Of a stretch of DNA of 64,000 nucleotides, positions 25,422-34,952 are shown one piece after another. A program made the position numbers and the translations under genes. The stretch lies in NCBI GenBank assembly GCA_963829355.1, contig CAWHHZ010000028.1, positions 52,146 to 116,145 of the forward strand. Direction: 5' to 3'. This DNA is from CAWHHZ01 sp963829355. GTDB taxonomy: Bacteria > Acidobacteriota > Thermoanaerobaculia > Gp7-AA8 > JAHWKK01. Numbering within the stretch: position 1 is the first letter of the stretch; every line of letters starts with the position of its first letter. Under the pieces are notes generated by a model. That model saw only the letters and a program-made list of their open reading frames with translations. It made no database searches and was not told where the DNA came from.

Positions 25422-28214
25422 ATGGCCGAGAAGAAGAACTGGAAAGACACACTCAACCTGCCGAACACCGAGTTCCCGATGAAGGCCGGTCTGCCCATCA
25501 ACGAGCCGAAGCGGCTCGAGAAGTGGGAGGAGCAGGATCTTCACGGAATGATCCGAGAAGCCGCTCAGGGCAAACCGAAGTTCATTCTTCATGATGGCCC
25601 GCCATACGCGAACGGGCGCATTCACATTGGCCATGCGCTCAACAAGATCCTGAAGGATTTCGTGATCCGCTCGAAGACCATGTCGGGCTTCGACGCACCC
25701 TTCGTCCCCGGCTGGGACTGCCACGGTCTCCCGATCGAGCATCAGGTCGACAAGGAGCTCGGCAGCAAAAAGCGTGAGATGTCCGCGGCAGAGTTTCGCC
25801 GCGCATGCCGCGAGTTCGCATCGAAGTTCATCGACATCCAGCGCGAAGACTTCATCCGCCTCGGCTGCACGGGTGACTGGTTCAATCCCTACAGCACGAT
25901 GTCGTACGACTACGAAGCCGCCATCGCCGATGCTCTCGGCCGGTTCTTCGAGACGGGAATGGTGTTCAAGGGACTCAAGCCGGTGCACTGGTGCACGCGC
26001 TGCCAGACGGCGCTCGCAGAAGCCGAAGTCGAGTACGAGGACAAAACCTCACCATCAATCTACGTACGATTCGAGGCAGACGCTTCCGTGGCAGAAAAGC
26101 TGGGCGTGCCATTGGACAAGCCTCTTTACGCAGTGATCTGGACGACCACCCCTTGGACGATTCCGTCCAACCTGGCGATCGCTCTGCATCCTTCGCTCGA
26201 GTATGCGGTGGTCGATGCGGTCGACGGATACCACATCGTGGCGAAAGAGCTCGTCGATCGCGTCACATCGACTTTCGGCTGGAACGAACCGCAGATCGTG
26301 AAGACTTTCTCGGCGGCCGAGATCGAGAGACTCTCGTATCGTCATCCGCTCTACGACCGGTCCGGCATCTTCGTTCTCGGCGACTACGTGACGCTCGAGG
26401 CAGGCACGGGTCTCGTTCATACCGCGCCGGGGCACGGTGCCGATGACTTCATCACCGGACGCCGCTACGACCTCGACATCTTCACGCCGGTCGATCACCG
26501 CGGCCGATTCACCTCGGATGTTCCGGAGTGGGAGGATCAGCACGTCTATGAAGCAAATCCGGGCATCGTCGCTGCGCTGAAGGAAGCGCGCGCGCTGCTT
26601 GCGGCCGAGGATCTGACTCACAGCTACCCGCATTGCTGGCGGTGCAAGACTCCGATCATTTTCAGAGCCACCGAACAGTGGTTCATCAGCATGGATGATC
26701 ACGGCCTCCGGAGTCGCGCGCTCGAAGAGATCGAGAAGGTCGAGTGGATCCCGAAGTGGGGTCACGACCGGATCGTGGGGATGGTGGAGAATCGTCCGGA
26801 CTGGTGCATCTCGCGGCAGCGGCTGTGGGGTGTGCCGATCACCGTTCTGTACTGCGAGAAGTGCAATGAGGCGGTGAGTGACCGCGAGTTCTTCAAGAAG
26901 GTTTCAGAGGCCTTCCGGGAGAACGGCGCCGACGTCTGGTACGAGCGCGAGGCTTCAGACTTTCTGCCCGACGGATACACCTGTGCGTGCGGCAATGACT
27001 CCTTCCGCAAGGAGTTCGACATCCTCGATGTCTGGTTCGACTCCGGCTCTTCCCACATCGCCGTCGCAAAACAACGCGAAGAACTCGGGTTGCCGGTCGA
27101 TCTGTACATGGAAGGGCACGACCAGCATCGCGGCTGGTTCCAGTCCTCACTTCTGATCGGGACGGCAATCGAGGGTGGCGCGCCGTACAAGCGGGTGATC
27201 ACGCACGGCTTCGTCGTGGACGAGCAGGGACGGAAGATGTCGAAGTCCGTCGGAAACGTCGTCTCGCCACAGGAGATCATCAAGGATCAGGGAGCCGACA
27301 TTCTCCGGCTCTGGGTCGCGATGATCAATTATCGAGACGACATGGGGATCGGCAAGGAGATCGTCTCACGTATCTCGGAGAGCTATCGAAAGATCCGCAA
27401 TACGGCGCGGTTCCTTCTCGCGAATCTGAGCGATTTCGATCCGGCAACCGATGCAGTTCCGGTCGATCAGCTCGAGGAGATCGACCGCTGGATTCTGTGG
27501 CGAGCAACAAAGACGTTCAATCAGTGCCGGGCCGCGTACGAGCGGTACGAGTTCCACACGGTCTACCACCGGCTGCTCGATCTGTGCACGGTCGACATCT
27601 CCGCGATCTATCTCGACGTCTCGAAAGACACGCTCTACATCGAAGCTCCTGATTCGCCGAAGAGACGGTCTGTGCAGACGGCGCTTTATCGCATCGTCCA
27701 GGGTCTGGCCACCATGGCAGCTCCCATCATCCCGTTCACTGCCGAAGAGATCTACGAGCACATTCCGGCGCGTGAGCACGAGTCGGTTCACCTGACCAGC
27801 TTCGACGACTGGGAGCCCGTTGAGATTTCCGAATCGAAAGGACGCGCATGGGAGCGGCTGTTCGAGCTTCGCGAGGCAGTGACCGGCGTGCTCGAGGAGG
27901 CGCGTGCGCGCAAGGAGATCGGTCAGTCGCTCGCGGCGGACGTCACGCTTGCTGGCGAGGTCGCGGCCCTCACCTCGGAGATCGACTTCGATCTGTCGAA
28001 ACTCTTCATCGTTTCTCACCTTCACGAGAGCGAATCGATCGACCGTCCTGCAGCGACTGTAGAGATCGAAGGCGTCGGCCGGATCGCGATCGGCATGAAC
28101 CACGCATTTGGCAACAAGTGCGGTCGCTGCTGGCATTACCGCGAAGAGGTCACCGAGGATGGTGAGCTCTGCGCGAGGTGCGAGGCGATCGTCAGCACGC
28201 TCACCCCGGCGTAA
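25422..28214 (+). CDS. ileS: Isoleucyl-tRNA synthetase
   Basis: This is a full-length (930-residue) class I synthetase charging tRNA-Ile in the cytoplasm. Visible features are the HIGH motif in PPYANGRIHIGHALNK (about residue 65), the editing domain (residues about 190-400, WTTTPWTIPSNLA), the KMSKS loop GRKMSKSVGN (about residue 605), the anticodon-binding helical domain, and a C-terminal zinc finger CGRCWHYREEV...CARC. This layout is the bacterial ileS1 type. The ATG at 25422 follows GGAG closely and starts the conserved N-terminus. It is a single gene, without lspA next to it. Confidence 0.97.
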   Translation: MAEKKNWKDTLNLPNTEFPMKAGLPINEPKRLEKWEEQDLHGMIREAAQGKPKFILHDGPPYANGRIHIGHALNKILKDFVIRSKTMSGFDAPFVPGWDCHGLPIEHQVDKELGSKKREMSAAEFRRACREFASKFIDIQREDFIRLGCTGDWFNPYSTMSYDYEAAIADALGRFFETGMVFKGLKPVHWCTRCQTALAEAEVEYEDKTSPSIYVRFEADASVAEKLGVPLDKPLYAVIWTTTPWTIPSNLAIALHPSLEYAVVDAVDGYHIVAKELVDRVTSTFGWNEPQIVKTFSAAEIERLSYRHPLYDRSGIFVLGDYVTLEAGTGLVHTAPGHGADDFITGRRYDLDIFTPVDHRGRFTSDVPEWEDQHVYEANPGIVAALKEARALLAAEDLTHSYPHCWRCKTPIIFRATEQWFISMDDHGLRSRALEEIEKVEWIPKWGHDRIVGMVENRPDWCISRQRLWGVPITVLYCEKCNEAVSDREFFKKVSEAFRENGADVWYEREASDFLPDGYTCACGNDSFRKEFDILDVWFDSGSSHIAVAKQREELGLPVDLYMEGHDQHRGWFQSSLLIGTAIEGGAPYKRVITHGFVVDEQGRKMSKSVGNVVSPQEIIKDQGADILRLWVAMINYRDDMGIGKEIVSRISESYRKIRNTARFLLANLSDFDPATDAVPVDQLEEIDRWILWRATKTFNQCRAAYERYEFHTVYHRLLDLCTVDISAIYLDVSKDTLYIEAPDSPKRRSVQTALYRIVQGLATMAAPIIPFTAEEIYEHIPAREHESVHLTSFDDWEPVEISESKGRAWERLFELREAVTGVLEEARARKEIGQSLAADVTLAGEVAALTSEIDFDLSKLFIVSHLHESESIDRPAATVEIEGVGRIAIGMNHAFGNKCGRCWHYREEVTEDGELCARCEAIVSTLTPA

Positions 28215-28279
28215 AGCTCTCGCGCCGGGAACGGAACGGTGCGACAATAATTTGTCGTCATCACCACAGGAGGTGAAAC

Positions 28280-28693
28280 GTGGATCTATCGAAGGCTGTG
28301 CGCAAGCAGGTGAAGAGAGCAAAAAAAGGGGCGAAGGGCCTCGTGAAGGATGGGGAGAAGGCCATGAAGAAGACTGTAAAGAATTTGAAGAAGGAAGCTG
28401 GAAAGACCGCCGACAAGATCGCCAAGGAAGCAAAGAAGACGACGAAGAAAGTCGTGAAGGACGCCAAGAAGGCCGCGAAGCCTGCAATCAAGGACGCGAA
28501 GAAGGCTACCGCGAAAGCAGTCAAGGACGTGAAGAAAGCCTCCAAGCCCGCGATCAAGGATGCGAAGAAAGCGATCGAGGCTGGCCAGAAAGAGCTCGGC
28601 AAGAGCCTGAAAAAGACAAGCAAGGCTGTCGGCAAGAGCCTGTCGAAATCGAAGAACAAGACCGTGAAGAAAATCGGCAAGGCGCTCAAGTAG
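28280..28693 (+). CDS. Histone H1-like Lys/Ala-rich protein
   Basis: The 137-residue product consists almost entirely of Lys, Ala, Thr, Val, Ser and Gly, with repeated units such as AKKAAKPAIKDAKKA and PAIKDAKKA. It lacks aromatic residues and Cys. This is the composition of bacterial H1-like, DNA-binding nucleoid proteins (compare Hc1 and AlgP-type tails). The GTG start at 28280 is fixed by a textbook AGGAGGTGA site six bases before it, one of the strongest ribosome-binding sites in the window, so high expression is expected. It may compact DNA; binding to RNA or polyphosphate is possible instead. Confidence 0.75.
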   Translation: MDLSKAVRKQVKRAKKGAKGLVKDGEKAMKKTVKNLKKEAGKTADKIAKEAKKTTKKVVKDAKKAAKPAIKDAKKATAKAVKDVKKASKPAIKDAKKAIEAGQKELGKSLKKTSKAVGKSLSKSKNKTVKKIGKALK

Positions 28694-28762
28694 AGCTGCT
28701 GCTCGCCGATGTCATCCTGGAGCCGTGGGACGACGCGTGCGTCGTCGCGGATTCGAAGACCT

Positions 28763-28876
28763 GTCATTCCGAAGGAGCGGCTTCATCGCGACTGAGGAAT
28801 CCGGGTGGTTGGGCAATGCCAGCTCGACGACATCTCCCCCACCCAGATTCCTCCTCGCTTCGCTCGTCGGAATGAC
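28763..28876. repeat. Palindromic element, GTCATTCCGA family
   Basis: It begins GTCATTCCGAAGGAGCG and ends CGTCGGAATGAC. It is a sister family of the GTCATCCTGAG element, with the internal complementary blocks GAGGAATCCGGGTGG and CCACCCAGATTCCTC. It fills the gap between the H1-like gene and the PHP gene. Confidence 0.75.
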
Positions 28877-28912
28877 AGGCGCGAGTGAGCTTCCGCCGCC
28901 GTAGTTCATCTC

Positions 28913-29737
28913 ATGCGCTTCGCTGACCTTCATCTTCACACGACCCTCTCGGACGGCCGCCGTTCGCCCCGCGAGATCGTGGAGCTCGCTGCGCAGCACC
29001 AGCTCGATCTGATCGCGATCAGTGACCACGATATCGTTGCCGGCTACGACGAAGCATTCGATCATGCGATCGGGCACGGCATTACGCTCGTGACGGGAGT
29101 CGAGCTTTCCGTTGCGTGGAAAGGTGTCGACGTTCACCTGCTGGCGTGGGCCTTTGATCCGACGAACGCTGCACTCCTCGCGAAGCTCTCCGAGTTCCGA
29201 TCTGCGCGCGACCGCCGCGGCGAGCGGATGGTCGAACGACTCTGCGAGCTCGACATCCCGGTATCGCTGGACCAGGTCCGCGGCATCTGCGGAACGGGCT
29301 CGATGGGTCGTCCGCACGTGGGCCAGGCGCTGATCGATGCCGGAGTCTGCTCATCGATGGATGAGGCCTTCGATCTCTATCTCTCCCCCGGCCGCCCCGG
29401 ATTTGTTCCGAAGGCGAGACTTCTGATCGAGGACGCTCTCGAGCTCATCGGCAACGCCGGGGGCGTCACCTCGATCGCCCATCCGGTCTTCTACCCGAAC
29501 CACGAGCTTCTGGTTCCGGAGCTCCTCACACTCGGCGTGGATGGAGTCGAGATTCTGCATCCCGAGATGCCATTGGAGCTCACACGGCGCTACGACGAGC
29601 TGTGCGTCCGGATGGGAAAGATGAGGACCGGCGGCTCGGATGATCACGGGTTCGAGGAGCGCCGGACGATCGGCAGCGTCCGTGTCCCGGTCGAATGGAT
29701 CGAGCCGGTCGTCTCCCGCGCCGAACGTTTCGCATGA
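28913..29737 (+). CDS. PHP-domain phosphoesterase (RNase AM/YciV-like)
   Basis: The 274-residue single PHP domain shows DLHLHTTLSDG (metal-binding His pair), AISDHD, the Glu in VTGVELS, SIAHPVF and GGSDDHG near the C-terminus. Together these form the trinuclear metal site. Its length and motif order match the YciV/RNase AM and nucleoside 3',5'-bisphosphate phosphatase branch rather than DNA polymerase or histidinol-phosphatase types. Expected substrates are short RNA 5' ends or pAp. It is flanked by palindromic repeats on both sides and appears monocistronic. Confidence 0.8.
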   Translation: MRFADLHLHTTLSDGRRSPREIVELAAQHQLDLIAISDHDIVAGYDEAFDHAIGHGITLVTGVELSVAWKGVDVHLLAWAFDPTNAALLAKLSEFRSARDRRGERMVERLCELDIPVSLDQVRGICGTGSMGRPHVGQALIDAGVCSSMDEAFDLYLSPGRPGFVPKARLLIEDALELIGNAGGVTSIAHPVFYPNHELLVPELLTLGVDGVEILHPEMPLELTRRYDELCVRMGKMRTGGSDDHGFEERRTIGSVRVPVEWIEPVVSRAERFA

Positions 29738-29740
29738 GCT

Positions 29741-29948
29741 GTCATCCTGAGCCGCCGGAGCGCAGCGGAGGACGGTCGAAGGATCGCGTCCGGTCCACGC
29801 CGAGTCGGATCCACCGATCCTTCGCTGCGCTCAAAGTACCCCGGGCTGTCAGCCTGAGTCGTCGGAGCGAAGCGGAGGACGGTCGAAGGATCGCGTCCGG
29901 TCCACGCCGGGTCGGATCCACCCGATCCTTCGCTGCGCTCAGGATGAC
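29741..29948. repeat. Two adjacent REP-like palindromic elements
   Basis: This is a tandem pair in direct orientation: the first unit starts GTCATCCTGAGCCGCCGGAG at 29741, and the second starts GTCAGCCTGAGTCG near 29848 and ends CTCAGGATGAC at 29948. The cores (CGAAGGATCGCGTCCGGTCC) are almost identical. Confidence 0.8.
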
Positions 29949-29975
29949 GTGCCGCCATACTGACACCCCCTCGAC

Positions 29976-31184
29976 ATGACCATCGCAATCTACATCCTCC
30001 TCGGCTTCTTTGCGCTCATGGGAAACGCGCGGATCGGCCTCTTCTCACTCAACAGACTCGTGTTCGGCGAGAAGCACGAAAGCGACCGGCTCAAGTGGGG
30101 ACTCCTCGCGATTCCGATCGTCCTTCTGCTGCTCGCGCCGCTCTACTGGATCTTCGTCCGCGACTTCCGTGACGGCCAGCTCACACTGCTCGGCTGGAGC
30201 GGCGCGATATGGCTCTCGGTGACTGTCGGCGCCGGGATCTACTGGCTGATCGACCGCGGATGGCACACGACACACCCGAAGCAGATGGAAGGCGTTCGCT
30301 CGGATGAGCCGGACCTCATACGGATAAGGAAGGCTCACATTCCATTCGCTTCTCTTCGCCGGCTCGGGGCCCACAACGACGTCTACGACCTCGAGATCAC
30401 GCATCACGAGATCATCATTCCCGATCTCCCTGCTTCATTCGACGGCTATCGGATCGCCTTTCTCACCGACACGCACGTCACCAGCTTCATGAGACGCGGC
30501 TTCTACAGGCTCTGTGTCGAAGAGACGGTGCGACGGCAGACAGATCTCGTTCTCCTCGGTGGAGATTTCGTGTCGTGGCAGAAGCACATCCCGCTGATGA
30601 CCCGGGTCCTGCTCGATGGGCTGGAAGCACCGGACGGTGTCTACGCGGTGCTGGGGAATCACGACTACTGGTCCGATGCCGACTCGGTCGTTGCAGCGAT
30701 GAGCGCCAAGGGCGTCGAATTCATCATCAACCGCTCTGTCCGGCTGCAGCGGGGCAACGATGTGATCGATCTGGTGGGTATCGACGAGATCTATCGTGGC
30801 GACCCCGACGTCGAGACCGCATTCAGACAAGTCACGGGAAAGCGGCCCTGCATCGCCGTGAGCCATCACCCCGACATCATTGACGAGCTCGGAGGACAAC
30901 GGGTTGATCTTCTTCTTTCCGGACACACGCACGGTGGCCAGATCCGGCTGCCGTTCCTGGGAGCGATCGTCGTCCCCTCGAAACACGAGGGTCTGTACGA
31001 TGCCGGCTTTCACCGCGAGGGAGATGTCCTGCTCTACGTCAGCCGCGGACTGGGCTCGGTTCCCCCTGTCCGCATCCTCTGCCGCCCGGAGCTCGCAACT
31101 TTCACTCTCGTAAGGGAGCGGCGCTCGGAAGAGACATTACCCGGGCTCCAGCACAAACCGCTGAAACCCGAGCGTCGTAACTGA
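29976..31184 (+). CDS. Membrane-anchored calcineurin-like metallophosphoesterase
   Basis: The 402-residue protein has about three N-terminal membrane helices (residues 1-25, 42-62, 70-95) and a metallophosphoesterase domain from residue about 150. The domain has all five blocks: FLTDTHV, LLGGDFV, LGNHDYW, VSHHPD and SGHTHGGQ. Architecture and order match the YaeI/YkuE-type phosphodiesterases that act at the membrane, possibly on lipids. The side of the membrane on which the domain sits is not certain. It stands alone between REP elements. Confidence 0.82.
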   Translation: MTIAIYILLGFFALMGNARIGLFSLNRLVFGEKHESDRLKWGLLAIPIVLLLLAPLYWIFVRDFRDGQLTLLGWSGAIWLSVTVGAGIYWLIDRGWHTTHPKQMEGVRSDEPDLIRIRKAHIPFASLRRLGAHNDVYDLEITHHEIIIPDLPASFDGYRIAFLTDTHVTSFMRRGFYRLCVEETVRRQTDLVLLGGDFVSWQKHIPLMTRVLLDGLEAPDGVYAVLGNHDYWSDADSVVAAMSAKGVEFIINRSVRLQRGNDVIDLVGIDEIYRGDPDVETAFRQVTGKRPCIAVSHHPDIIDELGGQRVDLLLSGHTHGGQIRLPFLGAIVVPSKHEGLYDAGFHREGDVLLYVSRGLGSVPPVRILCRPELATFTLVRERRSEETLPGLQHKPLKPERRN

Positions 31185-31213
31185 GACTGATCCCCAGCCG
31201 CGCCGTAAGGACT

Positions 31214-31335
31214 GTCATCCTGAGCCGCCGGAGCGAAGCGGAGGACGGTCGAAGGATCGCGTACGGCCCGACTCTCACGATTGAAGTACGCAACAGTCAG
31301 GACGCACCCGATCCTTCGCTGGCGCTCAGGATGAC
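31214..31335. repeat. REP-like palindromic element
   Basis: It runs GTCATCCTGAGCCGCCGGAG to CTCAGGATGAC with the usual CGAAGGATCGCG core. The rest of the gap to 31488 contains no gene, RNA or repeat that I can recognise. Confidence 0.85.
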
Positions 31336-31488
31336 GATTGTTCCTACTGAGCGCGTGACTGGTCCACCATCTCCTTCGCTTCAGGTGCGATTAAGGTGAT
31401 TGGGTTCACGGTCAGCGAGGGCACCTTCGCTTTGCGGCTGCGGATTGTATCGCGGCCGATTCAGGCGGAAAAGGAATTTACACGTCCG

Positions 31489-31914
31489 TCAACAGGGGTC
31501 TGCGAGTCGCGTCACGGCGCGATCGATCTCTTCTGCGCACCTTCGATAGTCCTCGATCGTCGATCCGTACGGGTCGTCCACCTCGAGCCTGATCAGGCGC
31601 GGAGGATCGACGCCAAAAGCTTCGACCAGAGTGTTCCCAATCTCGCCCGTCAGAGCGACGATCAGATCGTAGCTCGACAATTGGAGATCGCGAACATGAC
31701 GGGCCCGATGGCCCGAGAGATCAATCTCATTTTCAGATGCGACCGCGATCATCTCCGGGGTGGCTGGCATCGCCGGCGTGGCGATGATCCCGGCACTCTC
31801 CACGACGGCCTGCGCGCCGATACGATCCCTGAGAAGAGCCGCGGCGTATGGGCTTCTGCAGATGTTCCCGAGACAGACGAAGAGGATGGACCGGTGAGGA
31901 GTGGATGAAGACAT
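31489..31914 (-). CDS. Low-molecular-weight protein-tyrosine phosphatase
   Basis: The 141-residue protein has the P-loop VCLGNICRS (Cys14, Arg20: CX5R) at the N-terminus and the general-acid motif DDPYG near residue 115, complete for an LMW-PTP or the related arsenate reductase. Bacterial members act on tyrosine kinases of polysaccharide export, on arginine phosphate, or in arsenate reduction. No Wzc-type kinase or ars genes are adjacent. It follows a CheY-like gene by 26 bases on the same strand, so the two are probably co-transcribed. The conserved region begins close to the ATG, which supports the start. Confidence 0.85.
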   Translation of the reverse strand: MSSSTPHRSILFVCLGNICRSPYAAALLRDRIGAQAVVESAGIIATPAMPATPEMIAVASENEIDLSGHRARHVRDLQLSSYDLIVALTGEIGNTLVEAFGVDPPRLIRLEVDDPYGSTIEDYRRCAEEIDRAVTRLADPC

Positions 31915-31940
31915 GGAATCGTGGATCTACTCTGCCATTC

Positions 31941-32309
31941 TCAGTGTTCGCCGTCCGCGACCTGGTCCACCAGGGCGGTCATCGCGTCGATGTCGAACGG
32001 CTTCAGAATCACTCCCCCGATCGCGGCTCGATTGAGCGAGCTGAGAACCTTCGGGTCCGCTGCAGTGACGACGATGACGCGTTTCGCGATGTGTGGGGCA
32101 TTCGTGGCGAGCCGCTCGATCACCTCTATGCCCGTCATCGTGGGCATCATGACGTCGAGAAGGACGACGGAGTACTGCTCCTTCTCGATCATTGCCAGGG
32201 CACCGGCACCATCGTGCGCGATCTCGATTCGAAAGCCGCGATCCTTGAGCATGACTCGAATCAAAGGCTCGAGATCCCGATCATCGTCGGCGAGGAGAAG
32301 TTTTTTCAT
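31941..32309 (-). CDS. CheY-like single-domain response regulator
   Basis: The 122-residue receiver domain has KKLLLADDDRD (acidic pair), the phospho-acceptor Asp in VLLDVMMPTMTG, Thr in VVTAAD and Lys in VILKPFD. No output domain is present. The ATG at 32309 begins directly before the conserved first strand; a much longer in-frame extension upstream has no similarity and runs antisense into the helicase gene. Its partner kinase is not in the neighbourhood. It precedes the tyrosine phosphatase gene in the same direction. Confidence 0.82.
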   Translation of the reverse strand: MKKLLLADDDRDLEPLIRVMLKDRGFRIEIAHDGAGALAMIEKEQYSVVLLDVMMPTMTGIEVIERLATNAPHIAKRVIVVTAADPKVLSSLNRAAIGGVILKPFDIDAMTALVDQVADGEH

Positions 32310-32483
32310 CGATATTGGACGTTTCGAAACGCTATTAGAACCGAGCAGAGGGAATCCGTCAACATGATATTGCTCTGCAGGCAAAAGGTACGAGGTCAAA
32401 TCACGCGTCCTGATCATCTCGGACGCTGCACCCGTCGAAGGCTGCAAGATACAATGGTCGGAGTGAGGCCGGACAGCGTCTGA

Positions 32484-34934
32484 ATGAGAATCGACTGGGA
32501 AAATCGCATTGTTCAGTGCGCGGTGGGCGACCTCGTTCGGGATACCTCTCCTCGCCGGATCGGTCTGGACCGGGGCGAAGGGTTTCGCAGGATGTGGCTC
32601 GGTCAGGAGATCCACGTCCAGCGGGCGGACGAGCGGGCAGCGAGCGATCCTCTGTACCGCTCCGAGATTCCCGTCTCGATCGAGCTCGATCGCGATGGAT
32701 GGCGGGTAAAGGTCAGCGGCCGGATCGACGGCGCGTCGATCGACTCCGACCGTCGCGTCGCGTACATCGAGGAGGTGAAGTCGCTCCACTTCTCGCGCGA
32801 GCTCCTCGCGCTGCGCAGGTCGGGAAAGCTGCAGCGCCATCTCTATCAGTTGATGCTCTATGCCCTGCTGATGCAGATGAACGGTGAGCTGGAAGGCTTC
32901 CACGTGTTTCCGCAACTCGTCCTCGTGGACCTGGTGTCAGGCAGCACCGAAGTCATCGATGCTCCCTTTGAGCCGGAAGAGGTGCGTGAAGCGCTCGACT
33001 CTTCTCTTGGTGAGCTGATCGGGGATCTCGAGACCAGCCGTGCTCTTCAGTTTGCCAAAAAGGCTTTCGCCGACGATCTCGTGTTCCCTTTCGGCCAACG
33101 GCGTCCGTTTCAGGACGATCTCCTGGAGGCGGTCGATCGTGCCGTGCGGCAGCGCGAGGTGCTTCTCGTATCGGCTCCGACCGGCATCGGAAAGACTGTC
33201 GGAGCGATCTATCCGGCACTGCGCGAGGCCCTGCGGACCGGAAAGCAACTTTACTTTCTGACATCGAAGACCCTGCAGCAGGATCTCGCGGTCGATACCC
33301 TCAGCCGGCTCAATGACGGCTCGTTCCGCACCTTGCGGATTCGAGCGAAACGGGCGATGTGTGCCCACACCCAGGTCATCTGCCATGAGGACTTCTGCCC
33401 CTTCGCTGATCGCTACGGTGAAAAGATGGACAGGACCGGACTGCTTTCGCACCTGGTGGCGGAGCTCTCCTACTTCGATCCGGATGAGGTGTACGAGGCT
33501 GCACGCCATCACGAAGTCTGCCCGTTCGAGGTTTCGCTGGAGCTGGTCGACAAGAGTGACGCGATCGTCTGTGACTACAACTATGTGTTCGATCCTTGGG
33601 TTGGACTCACGGCGCTCCGCGATCCGGGCGAGCTTCGAAACACGATTCTGGTGATCGACGAGGCGCACAATCTGATTGACCGCGCACGCGGGTACTTCTC
33701 TCCGTCGTTCGACCTGGCGATGCTGGACGCCGTAGAGCAGCACCTCGCGATGCGTCCGGGTATCGGTCTGACCGGATGGGAGTCGCTGCTCGACGAGTTG
33801 CGCCGCCACATCGAATCGATGGCGTCCATTTTTGAATCGTCCGCTGAAGATAGTCGCTGGAGCTCACGTCAGGCGTTGTGCGATCCGGACCGTCCGCTCT
33901 TCCGCAGGCAGCGCGCGGCCTGGGAGAGACTCGTCCTGCGCTACATCGACTGGAAAATCGACACGCGAATCGTGGAAGAAGAGGATCCGCTGATCGACTT
34001 CTACTTCACTTTCATTCGCTTTGCTTCGCTCCTCGAGGAGGATGGCGATCACTTCGCGAGACTCGTGGAGAAGACGGAGAACGGTTTTGGACTCAAGATC
34101 TTCTGTCTCGATCCTTCCTTCCATCTCGAGTCGATCCTGGAGGAGGCGCATGCGGTAATCGCGATGTCCGCTACGCTCGAGCCGTTCGAGTTCTACCGGC
34201 AGAACCTGGGGGTGCCGCGCGACCGCAGCGCCGAGCTTTCACTCCCCTCCCCGTTTCCGCCGGAGAACCGCAAAATCATGGTCGTGTCGACGGTCGAGAC
34301 GACATGGAAGAAGCGGGCGCAACACTACGACCGAATCGGCGAGCTCGTGGGAGAGATTGCCGAGCAGGTCGAAGGAAACGTCCTCTCCCTTTTCCCGAGC
34401 TACGAGTTCCTCCGGCAGGTCCGGGAGCGAATCCCCTACGGGAGCAAGACGATCCTCGTGCAGCAGTCCGACATGACCTCATGGGAGCGTCAGGAGATTC
34501 TGCGCTCGCTCCGGGATGACCGGGACCGGCTCGTTCTGGCCGTCTCGGGTGGGATGTACGCCGAGGGGATCGACTATCCCGGCGAGATGCTGACCGGTGT
34601 CATCGTCGTCGGTCCGTCGCTGCCGACCGTATCGTTCGAACAGGAGTTGCTCAAGCAGTACTTCGACGAGCACTACGGCTCCGGTTTCGAGTATGCATAT
34701 CTGATCCCCGGCATGACGCGGGTCGTCCAGTCCGCAGGACGGCTGATCCGGAGCGAGACCGATCGCGGAGTGATCGCTCTCATCTGCCGACGCTTCAGCT
34801 GGGCCTCGTACAATCGCTACTTTCCCGCGCACTGGTACGACGACAGCCCGCGCGAGCTCGTCAGCCGTGATGCCGTCACGGATGTGCGACGATTCTTCGA
34901 CGACCGCCGCGCCGGCCAGTTGAAGCTGCTCTAG
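32484..34934 (+). CDS. PD-(D/E)XK nuclease domain fused to XPD/DinG-type iron-sulfur helicase
   Basis: The 816-residue protein combines two activities. Residues about 60-160 look like a RecB/Cas4-type nuclease: GRID (79-82), EEVK (96-99) and the helix QLMLYALLM (122-130). Residues about 205-816 form a superfamily 2 helicase of the XPD/DinG group: Walker A SAPTGIGKT (about 230-238), four Cys around residues 290-350 (MCAH, VICHEDFCPF, HEVCPF) for a 4Fe-4S cluster, the DEAH box VIDEAHN, and motif VI QSAGRLIRSETDRG. It should unwind DNA 5'-3' and perhaps cut it in repair. The upstream TACAAT box at about 32453 gives a roughly 25-base leader. It converges with the L,D-transpeptidase. Confidence 0.82.
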   Translation: MRIDWENRIVQCAVGDLVRDTSPRRIGLDRGEGFRRMWLGQEIHVQRADERAASDPLYRSEIPVSIELDRDGWRVKVSGRIDGASIDSDRRVAYIEEVKSLHFSRELLALRRSGKLQRHLYQLMLYALLMQMNGELEGFHVFPQLVLVDLVSGSTEVIDAPFEPEEVREALDSSLGELIGDLETSRALQFAKKAFADDLVFPFGQRRPFQDDLLEAVDRAVRQREVLLVSAPTGIGKTVGAIYPALREALRTGKQLYFLTSKTLQQDLAVDTLSRLNDGSFRTLRIRAKRAMCAHTQVICHEDFCPFADRYGEKMDRTGLLSHLVAELSYFDPDEVYEAARHHEVCPFEVSLELVDKSDAIVCDYNYVFDPWVGLTALRDPGELRNTILVIDEAHNLIDRARGYFSPSFDLAMLDAVEQHLAMRPGIGLTGWESLLDELRRHIESMASIFESSAEDSRWSSRQALCDPDRPLFRRQRAAWERLVLRYIDWKIDTRIVEEEDPLIDFYFTFIRFASLLEEDGDHFARLVEKTENGFGLKIFCLDPSFHLESILEEAHAVIAMSATLEPFEFYRQNLGVPRDRSAELSLPSPFPPENRKIMVVSTVETTWKKRAQHYDRIGELVGEIAEQVEGNVLSLFPSYEFLRQVRERIPYGSKTILVQQSDMTSWERQEILRSLRDDRDRLVLAVSGGMYAEGIDYPGEMLTGVIVVGPSLPTVSFEQELLKQYFDEHYGSGFEYAYLIPGMTRVVQSAGRLIRSETDRGVIALICRRFSWASYNRYFPAHWYDDSPRELVSRDAVTDVRRFFDDRRAGQLKLL

Positions 34935-34952
34935 AGCGGGTGTCGCTCCAGC

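Noticed and set aside
31336..31488. Gap before the tyrosine phosphatase examined for a small RNA or gene
   Set aside because: No open frame with a start signal, no stable hairpin and no tRNA-like fold were visible.
32310..32915. N-terminal extension of the CheY-like gene at 31941
   Set aside because: It would run antisense through the helicase start; the receiver domain is complete from 32309.
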